Origin: Candidatus Methanomethylophilaceae archaeon | GTDB lineage: Archaea > Thermoplasmatota > Thermoplasmata > Methanomassiliicoccales > Methanomethylophilaceae | DNA length: 8,454 bases | Direction of reading: 5' to 3' | Assembly (NCBI GenBank): GCA_017455785.1 | Contig: JAFSYZ010000102.1 | Location: forward strand, 1 to 8,454 | Shown: positions 1 through 5,903 of the stretch, one piece after another | How positions within the stretch are numbered: the stretch's first letter is position 1 | Layout: every line of letters starts with the position of its first letter | Translations under genes and position numbers: made by a program | The notes under the pieces: model-generated | What the model saw: only the letters and a program-made list of their open reading frames with translations | The model's database searches: none | Told to the model about the DNA's origin: nothing

Positions 1-1241
1 ATCGAGCTTCCGGCACGACCGACCCTCATGCTCTGATAGAGCGTCCTGGTCTCCTCGCCTCTGACCTCCCCCAGTACGATGGCGGATTCCCCCATTCTCA
101 ATGACACTCTCAGAGCTTCATCGGCCCTCTTGTTGGCATCCTCCTCGTTCCTGTCGTCTATCAGCAGGGACTGTACCTTGTATCCCATCGCACGCATCCT
201 CTCGCTCGGCAGTTCCATCGTGTCCTCTATGGTGATTATACGTTGAGATAACGGGAACTCGAACATCATCGCCGAAAGCAACGAGCTCTTTCCGGAACCC
301 CTTGCACCGCATATCAGGAAGGTGCACCTGTTGTCCACAAGGAAAGATATCAATCCTGCCGTATACGCATCCAACGTACCGTTGCCTATCAGCCTGGTGA
401 GTGTCCATGGTGTGGATGAATGCTTCCTTATTGCCAAGGAATCCCCGTTAGGGCTCATAGGATAGCCGACAACAGTGGCTCTTGCCAAGCCATCAGACAT
501 GTTCGTCTCCAGAACGGGATGTGATTCGCAGAAAGGCAATCCGCTGTCCCTCATCAGCATGTTGATGAGATTGACCACCTCCCTATCATCAACGATGAGA
601 TTGGTCCTGCATCTGGTGAAGGAGTTGTCACCTCCGATGCAGTTCATTGTAACGTGTATCCTGTTTGTAGAACATGGGGCATCCACATACACGTCCTCTA
701 TCCTGGGATCCTCCAGAAGCAATTCGAATATCCCTGTGCCGAATGTATATCTGTATACGATGTCGCACAGCTCATTGTACGGTATCTCTTCCGTATCCAT
801 TGAAGATGCAAGTACATCCTTTTTCGACTTCAGATATTCCATTGAAAAAGATCTGATAGATGCCCTGTCCATCCTGATAGGGGATTTCCTGTACCTCTCC
901 CTCAGTGCGGAGATACATGATTCCAATACCGTCATCACCTCCACAGAATAATCATAATCGTCAGGAATCAAGAAGTATTCCATCTCACCGTCGTCAGCCT
1001 TGCCGATTATTATCTGAGAATGATCGGTACGGTATCTCTCAATGACAGAGATATCCTTCTCAGACCCTATCATCCATGTGTCCGCGAATGTGGGTTTGGT
1101 CTTCAGATATCTCCTGCCTATCATCATCAATGATTCCATCAATGATGTGTGTCCTGTATCGGTCGAAGTCAGGACTGGATTCCCCATATCGGCCCTGACG
1201 GCTTCCGTATCGACACCTTGTTGGTCCATGACCTTCGGCAT
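1..1241 (-). CDS. Type II/IV secretion system ATPase (archaeal pilus/secretion, PilT/VirB11-like), 3' end off the window
   Basis: Cytoplasmic hexameric ATPase that would power assembly of a type IV pilus-like or secretion structure together with a TadC/ArlJ-like membrane platform protein, which is not in the window. The 413 residues visible contain an N-terminal domain (about 1-270), the family motif IRKHSSTPWTLTRLI (271-285), a Walker A loop GARGSGKSS (312-320), an Asp box RIITIEDTMEL (334-344) and a Walker B region AIVLGEVRGEE (387-397). The frame is open to base 1, so the C-terminal part including the His box is missing only because of the window edge. I chose ATG 1241 because a strong Shine-Dalgarno-like GGGGGTG (1253-1247) lies 5 nt before it. 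It begins 2 bp after the stop of the cysteine-rich gene, so the two are surely one operon. The ArlI, CpaF/TadA and PilB-like subgroups cannot be told apart here. The long plus-strand frames over this region are antisense shadows. Confidence 0.93.
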   Translation of the reverse strand, partial: MPKVMDQQGVDTEAVRADMGNPVLTSTDTGHTSLMESLMMIGRRYLKTKPTFADTWMIGSEKDISVIERYRTDHSQIIIGKADDGEMEYFLIPDDYDYSVEVMTVLESCISALRERYRKSPIRMDRASIRSFSMEYLKSKKDVLASSMDTEEIPYNELCDIVYRYTFGTGIFELLLEDPRIEDVYVDAPCSTNRIHVTMNCIGGDNSFTRCRTNLIVDDREVVNLINMLMRDSGLPFCESHPVLETNMSDGLARATVVGYPMSPNGDSLAIRKHSSTPWTLTRLIGNGTLDAYTAGLISFLVDNRCTFLICGARGSGKSSLLSAMMFEFPLSQRIITIEDTMELPSERMRAMGYKVQSLLIDDRNEEDANKRADEALRVSLRMGESAIVLGEVRGEETRTLYQSMRVGRAGSS

Positions 1242-1243
1242 AC

Positions 1244-1744
1244 TCACACCCCCATGAACCTGTGGGCGAGAAGACGCATCCTTTCGGACGATTCGGTCAT
1301 ATTGTCCTCCATCCTTGTCAACGATGCCTTCACCGACTCCTTACAGATAGATGATCTAACACAGTCTTCCTCGATTCCATCCAATGTTTTAGATATCCTG
1401 TCAAGATTCTCGATCGTAAGACTTTCCCATATCTGTTCGATGATCCGGTCCTTGCATAATCCACAGTTCCTGCATCTGATTGAATCGCCTGTGGAGATTG
1501 CATCTTCCGATATCGATGATGAGAGACCTACCAGTTCCTTCAGAGCATCCCCGTCATATCTCATCTCATTCGATGACACCAATGTCAAAGACAACGCATC
1601 GCTGTCCTTCAGATGCCCGCAGATGCACCTGAGGCATCCTATATCCTCTATGCTCGGACGTATCCCGCACCCTCTGCATTGGACTACGATATCCCTGCTG
1701 TGCGGCACATCCTTCTTTCTGAACGATGTTAATATTTCCTTCAT
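1244..1744 (-). CDS. Cysteine-rich small protein, likely metal-binding, first gene of the secretion ATPase operon
   Basis: I do not recognise the family. The 166-residue protein has ten cysteines in clusters: C23-x2-C26, C37-x2-C40-x-C42, C91-x2-C94-x2-C97, and single C128 and C134. This pattern suggests two zinc-ribbon-like knuckles or an Fe-S site. The sequence between the clusters (47-88) and after residue 98 is rich in charged and small residues and looks helical. No signal peptide or membrane segment is visible, so it is probably cytoplasmic. The ATPase gene begins 2 bp after its stop, so it may be an accessory or regulatory partner of that ATPase (inference). The start ATG lies 26 bp from the centre of a good TATA box, which fits a leaderless mRNA. 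A plus-strand frame covers the same stretch but has no promoter or family match that I can see. Confidence 0.82.
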   Translation of the reverse strand: MKEILTSFRKKDVPHSRDIVVQCRGCGIRPSIEDIGCLRCICGHLKDSDALSLTLVSSNEMRYDGDALKELVGLSSSISEDAISTGDSIRCRNCGLCKDRIIEQIWESLTIENLDRISKTLDGIEEDCVRSSICKESVKASLTRMEDNMTESSERMRLLAHRFMGV

Positions 1745-1764
1745 GAATTATGATTTCATATCGG

Positions 1765-1774
1765 TATTTATAAA
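1765..1774 (-). promoter_or_regulatory. TATA box of the Cys-rich/secretion ATPase operon
   Basis: On the minus strand the sequence reads CCTCCC then TTTATAAATA, a very good archaeal TATA box with a possible BRE before it. Its centre is 26 bp upstream of the ATG at 1744. Archaeal transcription starts about 25 bp after the TATA centre, so the mRNA should begin at or next to the start codon. No Shine-Dalgarno sequence lies in the gap, in agreement with leaderless translation. Confidence 0.75.
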
Positions 1775-1780
1775 GGGAGG

Positions 1781-1801
1781 ACCGTACGGTTAGTGGTTAG
1801 T
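1781..1801. repeat. Palindrome ACCGTACGGT with tandem GGTTAGT x2, possible operator
   Basis: A perfect 10-bp palindrome ACCGTACGGT (1781-1790) overlaps two tandem copies of GGTTAGT (1788-1794 and 1795-1801). The block sits directly upstream of the BRE/TATA of the secretion ATPase operon, where an archaeal activator or repressor could bind, and it fills most of the gap to the end of the transporter gene at 1804. The 10-mer TACGGTTAGT within it recurs at 5018-5027 before the pilin pair. The role as an operator is inferred. Confidence 0.4.
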
Positions 1802-1803
1802 GT

Positions 1804-2712
1804 CTATTGACTGCCATCCAACCTTCTGCCGTTGACCACGAACGAGAACCAAATATCCTCACAGAGAAGACAGATTATTCCCGGTAATGCCGCCTGGGGA
1901 TAGCCTGTCAATATAGCCATACACATGGATACCGCCAATCCGGTATTCTTCCATAGAGCACCGACAAGATAGGTGTAGTACGTCCCCTTGTCCAATCCTG
2001 CCCTCATGATGATGAACCTGCAAGTGATATGCAGTGCGACGATCCTCAGTATACAGATCCCTACCAGTATTGTCACAGTCTCTGTATAATTGAAGATGTA
2101 GCTGCGATTCATATTCATAGAAAGGAAAATGATCGTTGCGAGCATCATGTTGATCACGGGCACCTTCATATTTCTGGTCAGATGCAGTCTCCTCAAGGGG
2201 ATAGAGACCAACAGTGGTATGACGATGAATGCGATGATGTACTTCAGGATCTCCAGGGGACTCACGGCATCACCGATTATCAGAATCGACAGCAGAGGAG
2301 TGATGATCAATGCGGACACATAGGACACCACCACAATGGCCAAGGATGAAGGCTGATCCTCCTTCATGATCAACGGTACGCTCAGAGTCGAAACGGCACA
2401 GGGCATGACCGCTATCATCGCCCATCCTAGCCACATTCCTGTGTCACTACCACGGAAATACAGACCACAAAGCAATGTGATACCGGTGTTCAGAATGAAG
2501 GACATTAGCAACGCTATAATAGCTCCCCTTCTGTTGTTGACGATGTCCTCCTTCCTGATCTCTATCCCATCGACGGACAGGATGGTCAGGATCATCAAGG
2601 CGACAACGGTTATAGACGCTACAGGGAGGCCCAACGGATCCAGAATGAACGCCAGGGCCAGGGCTGCCACTATCCAGATACGGAGATCCATCAACAACGA
2701 ACCGACACTCAT
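1804..2712 (-). CDS. Bile acid:sodium symporter (BASS/SBF) family transporter
   Basis: Integral membrane protein of 302 residues, a usual length for BASS-type secondary transporters. About nine to ten hydrophobic segments can be seen, for example near 11-29, 30-47, 64-84, 94-112, 123-146, 153-174, 212-232, 250-268 and 272-293. Family-like signatures are the unwound-helix region MPCAVSTLSVPLIMKED (103-119) in the first half and LWKNTGLAVSMCMAI (253-267) in the second, at the places where BASS proteins have their crossing helices and Na+ site. Substrates of this family vary (bile acids, pyruvate, pantoate and other organic anions), so none is assigned. The start at 2712 gives a leader of about 12 nt from the shared TATA box. 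An alternative start is the Met at residue 8 (2691). The gene is divergent from the U32 gene and has 29 bp between its end and the TATA box of the next gene. Confidence 0.8.
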   Translation of the reverse strand: MSVGSLLMDLRIWIVAALALAFILDPLGLPVASITVVALMILTILSVDGIEIRKEDIVNNRRGAIIALLMSFILNTGITLLCGLYFRGSDTGMWLGWAMIAVMPCAVSTLSVPLIMKEDQPSSLAIVVVSYVSALIITPLLSILIIGDAVSPLEILKYIIAFIVIPLLVSIPLRRLHLTRNMKVPVINMMLATIIFLSMNMNRSYIFNYTETVTILVGICILRIVALHITCRFIIMRAGLDKGTYYTYLVGALWKNTGLAVSMCMAILTGYPQAALPGIICLLCEDIWFSFVVNGRRLDGSQ

Positions 2713-2745
2713 AACCTGTACGCTCCGAACCTTCGATGCTAAACC

Positions 2746-2755
2746 TTTATAAATA
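2746..2755. promoter_or_regulatory. Symmetric TATA box shared by the divergent BASS and U32 genes
   Basis: TTTATAAATA on the plus strand contains the self-complementary TTTATAAA (2746-2753), so it is a good TATA box in both directions. Preceded by AAACC (a likely BRE), it is 26 bp from ATG 2776 of the U32 gene, predicting a leaderless message. Read the other way it predicts a start near 2724, about 12 nt before the transporter ATG at 2712. No other TATA candidate of similar quality lies in the 63 bp between the two start codons. Confidence 0.7.
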
Positions 2756-2775
2756 CATCATTGATTGGAACGGAT

Positions 2776-4677
2776 ATGGAAGTCCTAGCACCAGCAGGTT
2801 CACCGGAAGGATTGGTAGCAGCCATCAAAGGAGGATGCGATGCCGTTTATCTCGCAGGGAAGAGCTTCGGTGCGAGGGCGTTCGCCAACAACTTCACCGA
2901 TCAGGAGCTTGAAGGTGCCATAAAATATGCGCACGAGCACAATGTGAAGGTGCATGTAACCGTCAACACGTTGATAAAGAACTCCGAGATGGAAGAGGCG
3001 GTCCAGTTCGTACAGTATATGAAGGACATCGGTGCCGATGCCGTGATCATCCAAGACATAGGGCTTCTCGAAGCAATTAAGGACATACCGATCAAGAAAC
3101 ACGCCTCCACACAGATGGCCATCCATTCGAGGGCCGGTGTGGAATGGTGTGCAAAGAACGGCATAGACCGTGTGATACTCGCAAGAGAGCTAACACTCGA
3201 GGAGATAGAGAAAATTGTCAAGGACTCCCCTATTGAGATAGAGGTCTTCGTACAGGGAGCGATGTGCTACTGTCAATCAGGAGGATGTCTCTTCTCCTCG
3301 ATAGTCGGAGGCAGAAGCGGCAACAGGGGAGAATGTGCACAGCCCTGCAGGAAGAAGTATGAATCTGAGGACAGGAACGGATACATCCTCAGTAATGCGG
3401 ACATGTACTGCATCGATTATCTGAAGAGATTGGAGGACATGGGCGTTGCGAGTGTCAAGATCGAGGGAAGGATGAGGAGTGAAGCGTATGCATACCTTGC
3501 ATCTAGAGCCTATTCGCTTGCCAACAAGGATCCGAACGACCCGGAGATCGAGGAGACCACATCTTTGCTCAAAACTGTGTTCAACAGAGGATTCTGCCAC
3601 GGATATCTGGATGGAGTATCGTACCTGGTGCAGGCGACATACCCCGACAACAGGGGCATGTTCATCAAGAAGGTCAAGATCAAGAACAGGAGATTCTCCA
3701 TCGAAGGTACCGATCTCCATGTAGGTGACGGCATCTCCATATTCGACGGCGATGCCAAGATCGGCGGGTTCAAGATCCCTAACGAAGGTGAGGTTACATC
3801 ACCGTTCAAGATCACTGACGGTAAATACGATGTGTACAGGACATACGACCCGCGTATCGATGTCATCAAGAACCTTGTCGGAAAACCACCGAAGTTCACA
3901 GGCGATACCAAGAAGAGCAAGGTCAATGTCAGCATCCCTAAGGTAGAACGTTCACGCACGATACCGTCATTGTCATTCTACGTATCTACACTGAAAGTAC
4001 TGGAAGCCGTCCTTCCGTATGCGGACCGCATCTACTATGACGGTAAAGACTTCGATTCCGCAAGACAGATGTGTATCGACAAGGGAAAGGAATGCGTATA
4101 CTACATGTCGAGGTTCACACCTGAGGAGACCATCCCTGAGGACAAAGATGTACCCATCATGGTCCATAACATGGGGCAGATGCATGCTGCTGATGGTCAC
4201 AGAGTTTATGGAAGCTATCTGTGCAACATGTTCAATTCAGTGTTCATCGACTCCATGTATCAGACCACACTGTCCGTGGAACTGTCCAAGGGTGAGATCA
4301 AGGACATCCTTGCAAGATATCCCGGAAAAGCGGAGATGATGGTCTTCGGAAGACTGGAGTTAATGGTCACAAGGGACCCTCACATCAAGAACGGTACGAT
4401 CAAGGATGAGAAAGGGTATGTGTTCCCTGTATACCGTGACCGTGACGGCTACGCACACATACTGAATTCATCCGACCTGATGCTGTTGAATTATCTGGAT
4501 GACCTGGAGAGATCTGGTGTCAACTCGTTCGGCATCGATCTTAGGAAACGTCCTGTAGAATTGGCAAGGATCGTCGCAAAAGCGTTCAGAAACAGGGACC
4601 AGGCACACACAGAGGAAATCAAAAGGATGTGCGGCGGTACGCTGAACACCGGCCATTACCTCAGAGGTCTGAACTGA
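2776..4677 (+). CDS. U32 family 'peptidase', RlhA-like (probable Fe-S RNA hydroxylase type)
   Basis: The 633-residue protein opens with MEVLAPAGSPEGLVAAI, the standard U32 N terminus. The U32 signature is at 156-174: EVFVQG, then C164, C171 and LFS. It is followed by GGRSGNRGECAQPCR (178-192), with C187 and C191. Such cysteines bind a 4Fe-4S cluster in the related TrhP/RlhA proteins. Conserved SVKIEGRMRS lies at 226-235. After about residue 290 comes a linker domain and then a second U32-like half, ending with the ILNSSDLMLLNYLDDL-type segment. This layout and length match E. coli RlhA (23S rRNA C2501 hydroxylation) better than short U32 proteases, so RNA modification is more likely than proteolysis, but the substrate is unknown. 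ATG 2776 was chosen over the in-frame TTG at 2761 because of family alignment and because it lies 26 bp from the TATA centre. It is divergent from the transporter, with no operon partner downstream. Confidence 0.9.
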   Translation: MEVLAPAGSPEGLVAAIKGGCDAVYLAGKSFGARAFANNFTDQELEGAIKYAHEHNVKVHVTVNTLIKNSEMEEAVQFVQYMKDIGADAVIIQDIGLLEAIKDIPIKKHASTQMAIHSRAGVEWCAKNGIDRVILARELTLEEIEKIVKDSPIEIEVFVQGAMCYCQSGGCLFSSIVGGRSGNRGECAQPCRKKYESEDRNGYILSNADMYCIDYLKRLEDMGVASVKIEGRMRSEAYAYLASRAYSLANKDPNDPEIEETTSLLKTVFNRGFCHGYLDGVSYLVQATYPDNRGMFIKKVKIKNRRFSIEGTDLHVGDGISIFDGDAKIGGFKIPNEGEVTSPFKITDGKYDVYRTYDPRIDVIKNLVGKPPKFTGDTKKSKVNVSIPKVERSRTIPSLSFYVSTLKVLEAVLPYADRIYYDGKDFDSARQMCIDKGKECVYYMSRFTPEETIPEDKDVPIMVHNMGQMHAADGHRVYGSYLCNMFNSVFIDSMYQTTLSVELSKGEIKDILARYPGKAEMMVFGRLELMVTRDPHIKNGTIKDEKGYVFPVYRDRDGYAHILNSSDLMLLNYLDDLERSGVNSFGIDLRKRPVELARIVAKAFRNRDQAHTEEIKRMCGGTLNTGHYLRGLN

Positions 4678-4719
4678 TCGTGAACGCCATAGACATGAAT
4701 TTGGTCGAAAAACGACAAG

Positions 4720-4726
4720 TTTATTA
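4720..4726 (+). promoter_or_regulatory. Possible TATA box for the structured RNA
   Basis: TTTATTA lies after the U32 stop codon. Its centre is about 26 bp upstream of 4749, just before the first strand of the closing helix at 4754, so a transcript beginning there would contain the whole folded unit. A second AT-rich candidate (around 4734-4741) would start the RNA near 4764, inside the first helices, and fits less well. Confidence 0.4.
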
Positions 4727-4749
4727 GTAACGTAAATAAATTGTCAAAT

Positions 4750-4965
4750 AAGCCTCGAAGCCTCTCCCCGAAGGGAGAGTAAAAGGTTTGATTCCCTCAT
4801 ATGAGGGACCTAGAGACTTCGACTAGTAGCCGAAGTACATTTAGGGCCAGGGAAATCAGTTGCAAGCTTCTTCCCTGGTCCGTTTACACTTTTCGGATCT
4901 TATCACCTCCAAGCTTTCACAGGACAGGGTCCGGCTCGCAAGATAGAAAGTCCCTTCGAGTCAGA
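4750..4965 (+). ncRNA. Candidate structured non-coding RNA, about 210 nt, family not recognised
   Basis: The region folds by eye into a nested structure. The closing helix is CTCGAAG (4754-4760) with CTTCGAG (4954-4960). Inside are: H2 CTCTCCC/GGGAGAG (4762-4768/4773-4779, loop CGAA); H3 AGGT-CCCTC/GAGGG-ACCT (4784-4811, loop ATAT, 6-nt bulge); H4 ACTTCG/CGAAGT (4816-4821/4831-4836); H5 an 11-bp helix (4844-4854/4871-4881); and H6 CTTTC/GAAAG (4914-4918/4946-4950) enclosing GGAC/GTCC (4922-4932). The third pair of H5 is G-U on the plus strand but would be A-C on the minus strand, which favours plus-strand transcription. ATCACCTCC (4902-4910) lies in the unpaired linker between H5 and H6. It lacks the SRP RNA helix-8 motif and RNase P core elements. 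It could instead be a long 5' leader of the pilin operon or a non-autonomous mobile element remnant. Confidence 0.5.
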
Positions 4966-5016
4966 CTTCCATCCTGGCGTTATCGTCTTGGTTTAAGAAT
5001 ATAAAAATTAGTAATA

Positions 5017-5042
5017 TTACGGTTAGTATAACTCTGTTACGG
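5017..5042. repeat. TTACGG direct repeats 20 bp apart, possible operator before the pilin genes
   Basis: TTACGG occurs at 5017-5022 and again at 5037-5042, exactly 20 bp apart (about two helical turns), and each is followed shortly by GTAT. The left copy is part of TACGGTTAGT (5018-5027), identical to 1785-1794 before the secretion ATPase operon. The spacing and the position just before the likely TATA box suggest tandem sites for a regulator on one face of the DNA. This is inference from one sequence. Confidence 0.3.
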
Positions 5043-5044
5043 CG

Positions 5045-5050
5045 TATTAT
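5045..5050 (+). promoter_or_regulatory. Weak TATA box of the pilin-like gene pair
   Basis: TATTAT is centred about 29 bp before ATG 5077, which would give a leader of only about 3 nt. No Shine-Dalgarno sequence precedes this ATG. A better-looking TATAAAAA at 5000-5007 would give a leader of nearly 50 nt and is the alternative. Confidence 0.35.
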
Positions 5051-5076
5051 CAACCCTGACAATTTTTTTATCAAAC

Positions 5077-5469
5077 ATGAACAAGAAAGGTATCGGAGGA
5101 TTCATGGAATCCATGTTCGCGATGATGACCGTGATGGTCGCGTTAACCGCATTCCTAATGATCATAGCGTACACGGACACCACTGTCGACGATAGAGAAG
5201 TGAATGTATCGTTCCTGGATGAACTCTACGTCAGCAACGGGAAGATCTGCGGACTGAAGGAGAGCTCGCTTTTCATCTTAATGGAGAAGGAAAGATCCGA
5301 AGGGATGGATGTGAGACTCGATGTGATCGGTGATGTGATGAATGATTCTCTGGAGTATCATTGCGGCGAACGTACCGACCATCCGATGGGGAGAACAGGT
5401 ACGGTATCACTGGATTCTGATGACGGAAGGACATTGTTGGCAAGATATGAGGTGGTGTATTGGTCATGA
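5077..5469 (+). CDS. Pilin-like / pseudopilin protein with class III signal peptide (first of a pair)
   Basis: The protein has 130 residues. The N terminus MNKKGIGGFMES followed by a hydrophobic segment (about 12-32) resembles an archaeal class III (prepilin) signal peptide. Cleavage by a prepilin peptidase would be expected after Gly5, leaving Glu11 at mature position 6. The rest (33-130) is a small, charged domain predicted to be outside the cell, with two cysteines, C58 and C96, that could form a disulfide. No named pilin domain was recognised. Its stop codon overlaps the start of the next, similar gene (ATGA), so they should be made together. With the secretion ATPase elsewhere in the window this suggests minor pilins or pseudopilins of the same pilus-like machine (inference). 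A plain membrane-anchored surface protein is the alternative. Confidence 0.72.
   Translation: MNKKGIGGFMESMFAMMTVMVALTAFLMIIAYTDTTVDDREVNVSFLDELYVSNGKICGLKESSLFILMEKERSEGMDVRLDVIGDVMNDSLEYHCGERTDHPMGRTGTVSLDSDDGRTLLARYEVVYWS
5449..5455 (+). promoter_or_regulatory. Shine-Dalgarno site of the second pilin-like gene
   Basis: GAGGTGG lies inside the end of the first pilin gene, 10 nt before ATG 5466, and is complementary to the 16S rRNA 3' end. It supports ATG 5466 over the upstream in-frame TTG at 5460. Confidence 0.6.
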
Positions 5470-5903
5470 ACCGTAAGGGGATGATCTCGATTATAGATGC
5501 GATCATCTTCGTATCGATCCTGTCGATGGTATCCGTGGCGATGTTCGCACTCGCCGATACCGATACTCATACAGAGGATCAGATGGCCGGCGATATCGTG
5601 AACACATTCCTATCAATGGAACTGAGGTCTTGCGATGTGATGGGAACTGATGACACAGCGACATATCCTATTTCCATACTATTGGCAAGCCTGATCAATT
5701 CGGACGACCCGTATGCTTTGGAATTCGTCGAAGGTATCTTCGATGGAATGATACAGGAACCGTACGGTTATGAGCTGATGATAGAATATGACGGAAGAAC
5801 GATCGAGACCGGCACGTTGTTGAATGATATTTCATCCAAGTACCGCACATCGGTCCCGATCGTCAATGACAAGTGTTTGACGATATCACTGAGCATCGGG
5901 TGA
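5466..5903 (+). CDS. Pilin-like / pseudopilin protein with class III signal peptide (second of a pair)
   Basis: The protein has 145 residues from ATG 5466, whose ATG overlaps the TGA of the preceding gene by 4 bp. The N terminus MNRKGMISIIDA followed by a hydrophobic stretch (about 12-30) again fits a prepilin peptidase site after Gly5. Asp11 stands exactly where the first protein has Glu11. The mature part is acidic (for example DTDTHTED at 31-38) and ends with a strand-rich tail; cysteines are C56 and C137. The shared design with the upstream gene suggests that the two partner in a pilus tip or pseudopilin complex, though no family name can be given. The stop codon directly abuts the stop of the convergent acyl-CoA ligase gene. 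Confidence 0.72.
   Translation: MNRKGMISIIDAIIFVSILSMVSVAMFALADTDTHTEDQMAGDIVNTFLSMELRSCDVMGTDDTATYPISILLASLINSDDPYALEFVEGIFDGMIQEPYGYELMIEYDGRTIETGTLLNDISSKYRTSVPIVNDKCLTISLSIG

Larger units (their letters stand above)
4678..5076. other. Gene-free region of about 400 bp: structured RNA candidate plus AT-rich pilin upstream region
   Basis: No convincing protein gene is present. A 67-codon plus-strand frame (4801-5004) lies inside the inverted repeats and has no family features. From left to right the stretch holds a weak hairpin GTCG/CGAC (4704-4716) followed by TTTATTA, the dense set of inverted repeats at about 4750-4965, and then an AT-rich part (4990-5076) with TTACGG repeats, a weak TATA box and a run of seven T (5065-5071) just before the pilin ATG. 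Confidence 0.7.

Noticed and set aside
475..951. Plus-strand open frame of 158 codons
   Set aside because: It is antisense to the secretion ATPase coding frame, which has an unbroken family-like sequence here.
1149..1793. Long plus-strand open frame (214 codons) opposite the Cys-rich gene and ATPase start
   Set aside because: It has no recognisable domain and no promoter, and it is antisense to an operon with a strong TATA box and to an ATPase with clear motifs.
4704..4726. Terminator hairpin after the U32 gene (GTCG/CGAC)
   Set aside because: The stem is only 4 bp and is not followed by a true T run. It is too weak to call.
4780..4815. tRNA T-arm-like sequence GGTTTGATTCC
   Set aside because: No acceptor, D or anticodon arm can be built around it, and the following CCCTCATATGAGGG forms its own hairpin.
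4801..5004. Plus-strand frame of 67 codons in the intergenic region
   Set aside because: It runs through the hairpins of the candidate RNA, is rich in Arg and Ser, and has no ribosome site or family features.
4750..5076. SRP RNA or RNase P RNA identity for the structured region
   Set aside because: The SRP helix-8 GGAAGG-type core is absent on both strands. GAAAGTCC at 4947 recalls the RNase P CR-I element, but it lies near the 3' end and no partner CR-V follows before the pilin genes.
5758..5769. Palindrome AACCGTACGGTT resembling the site at 1781-1790
   Set aside because: It lies in the middle of the second pilin coding region and far from any promoter. It is probably chance, though worth including in a genome-wide motif scan.
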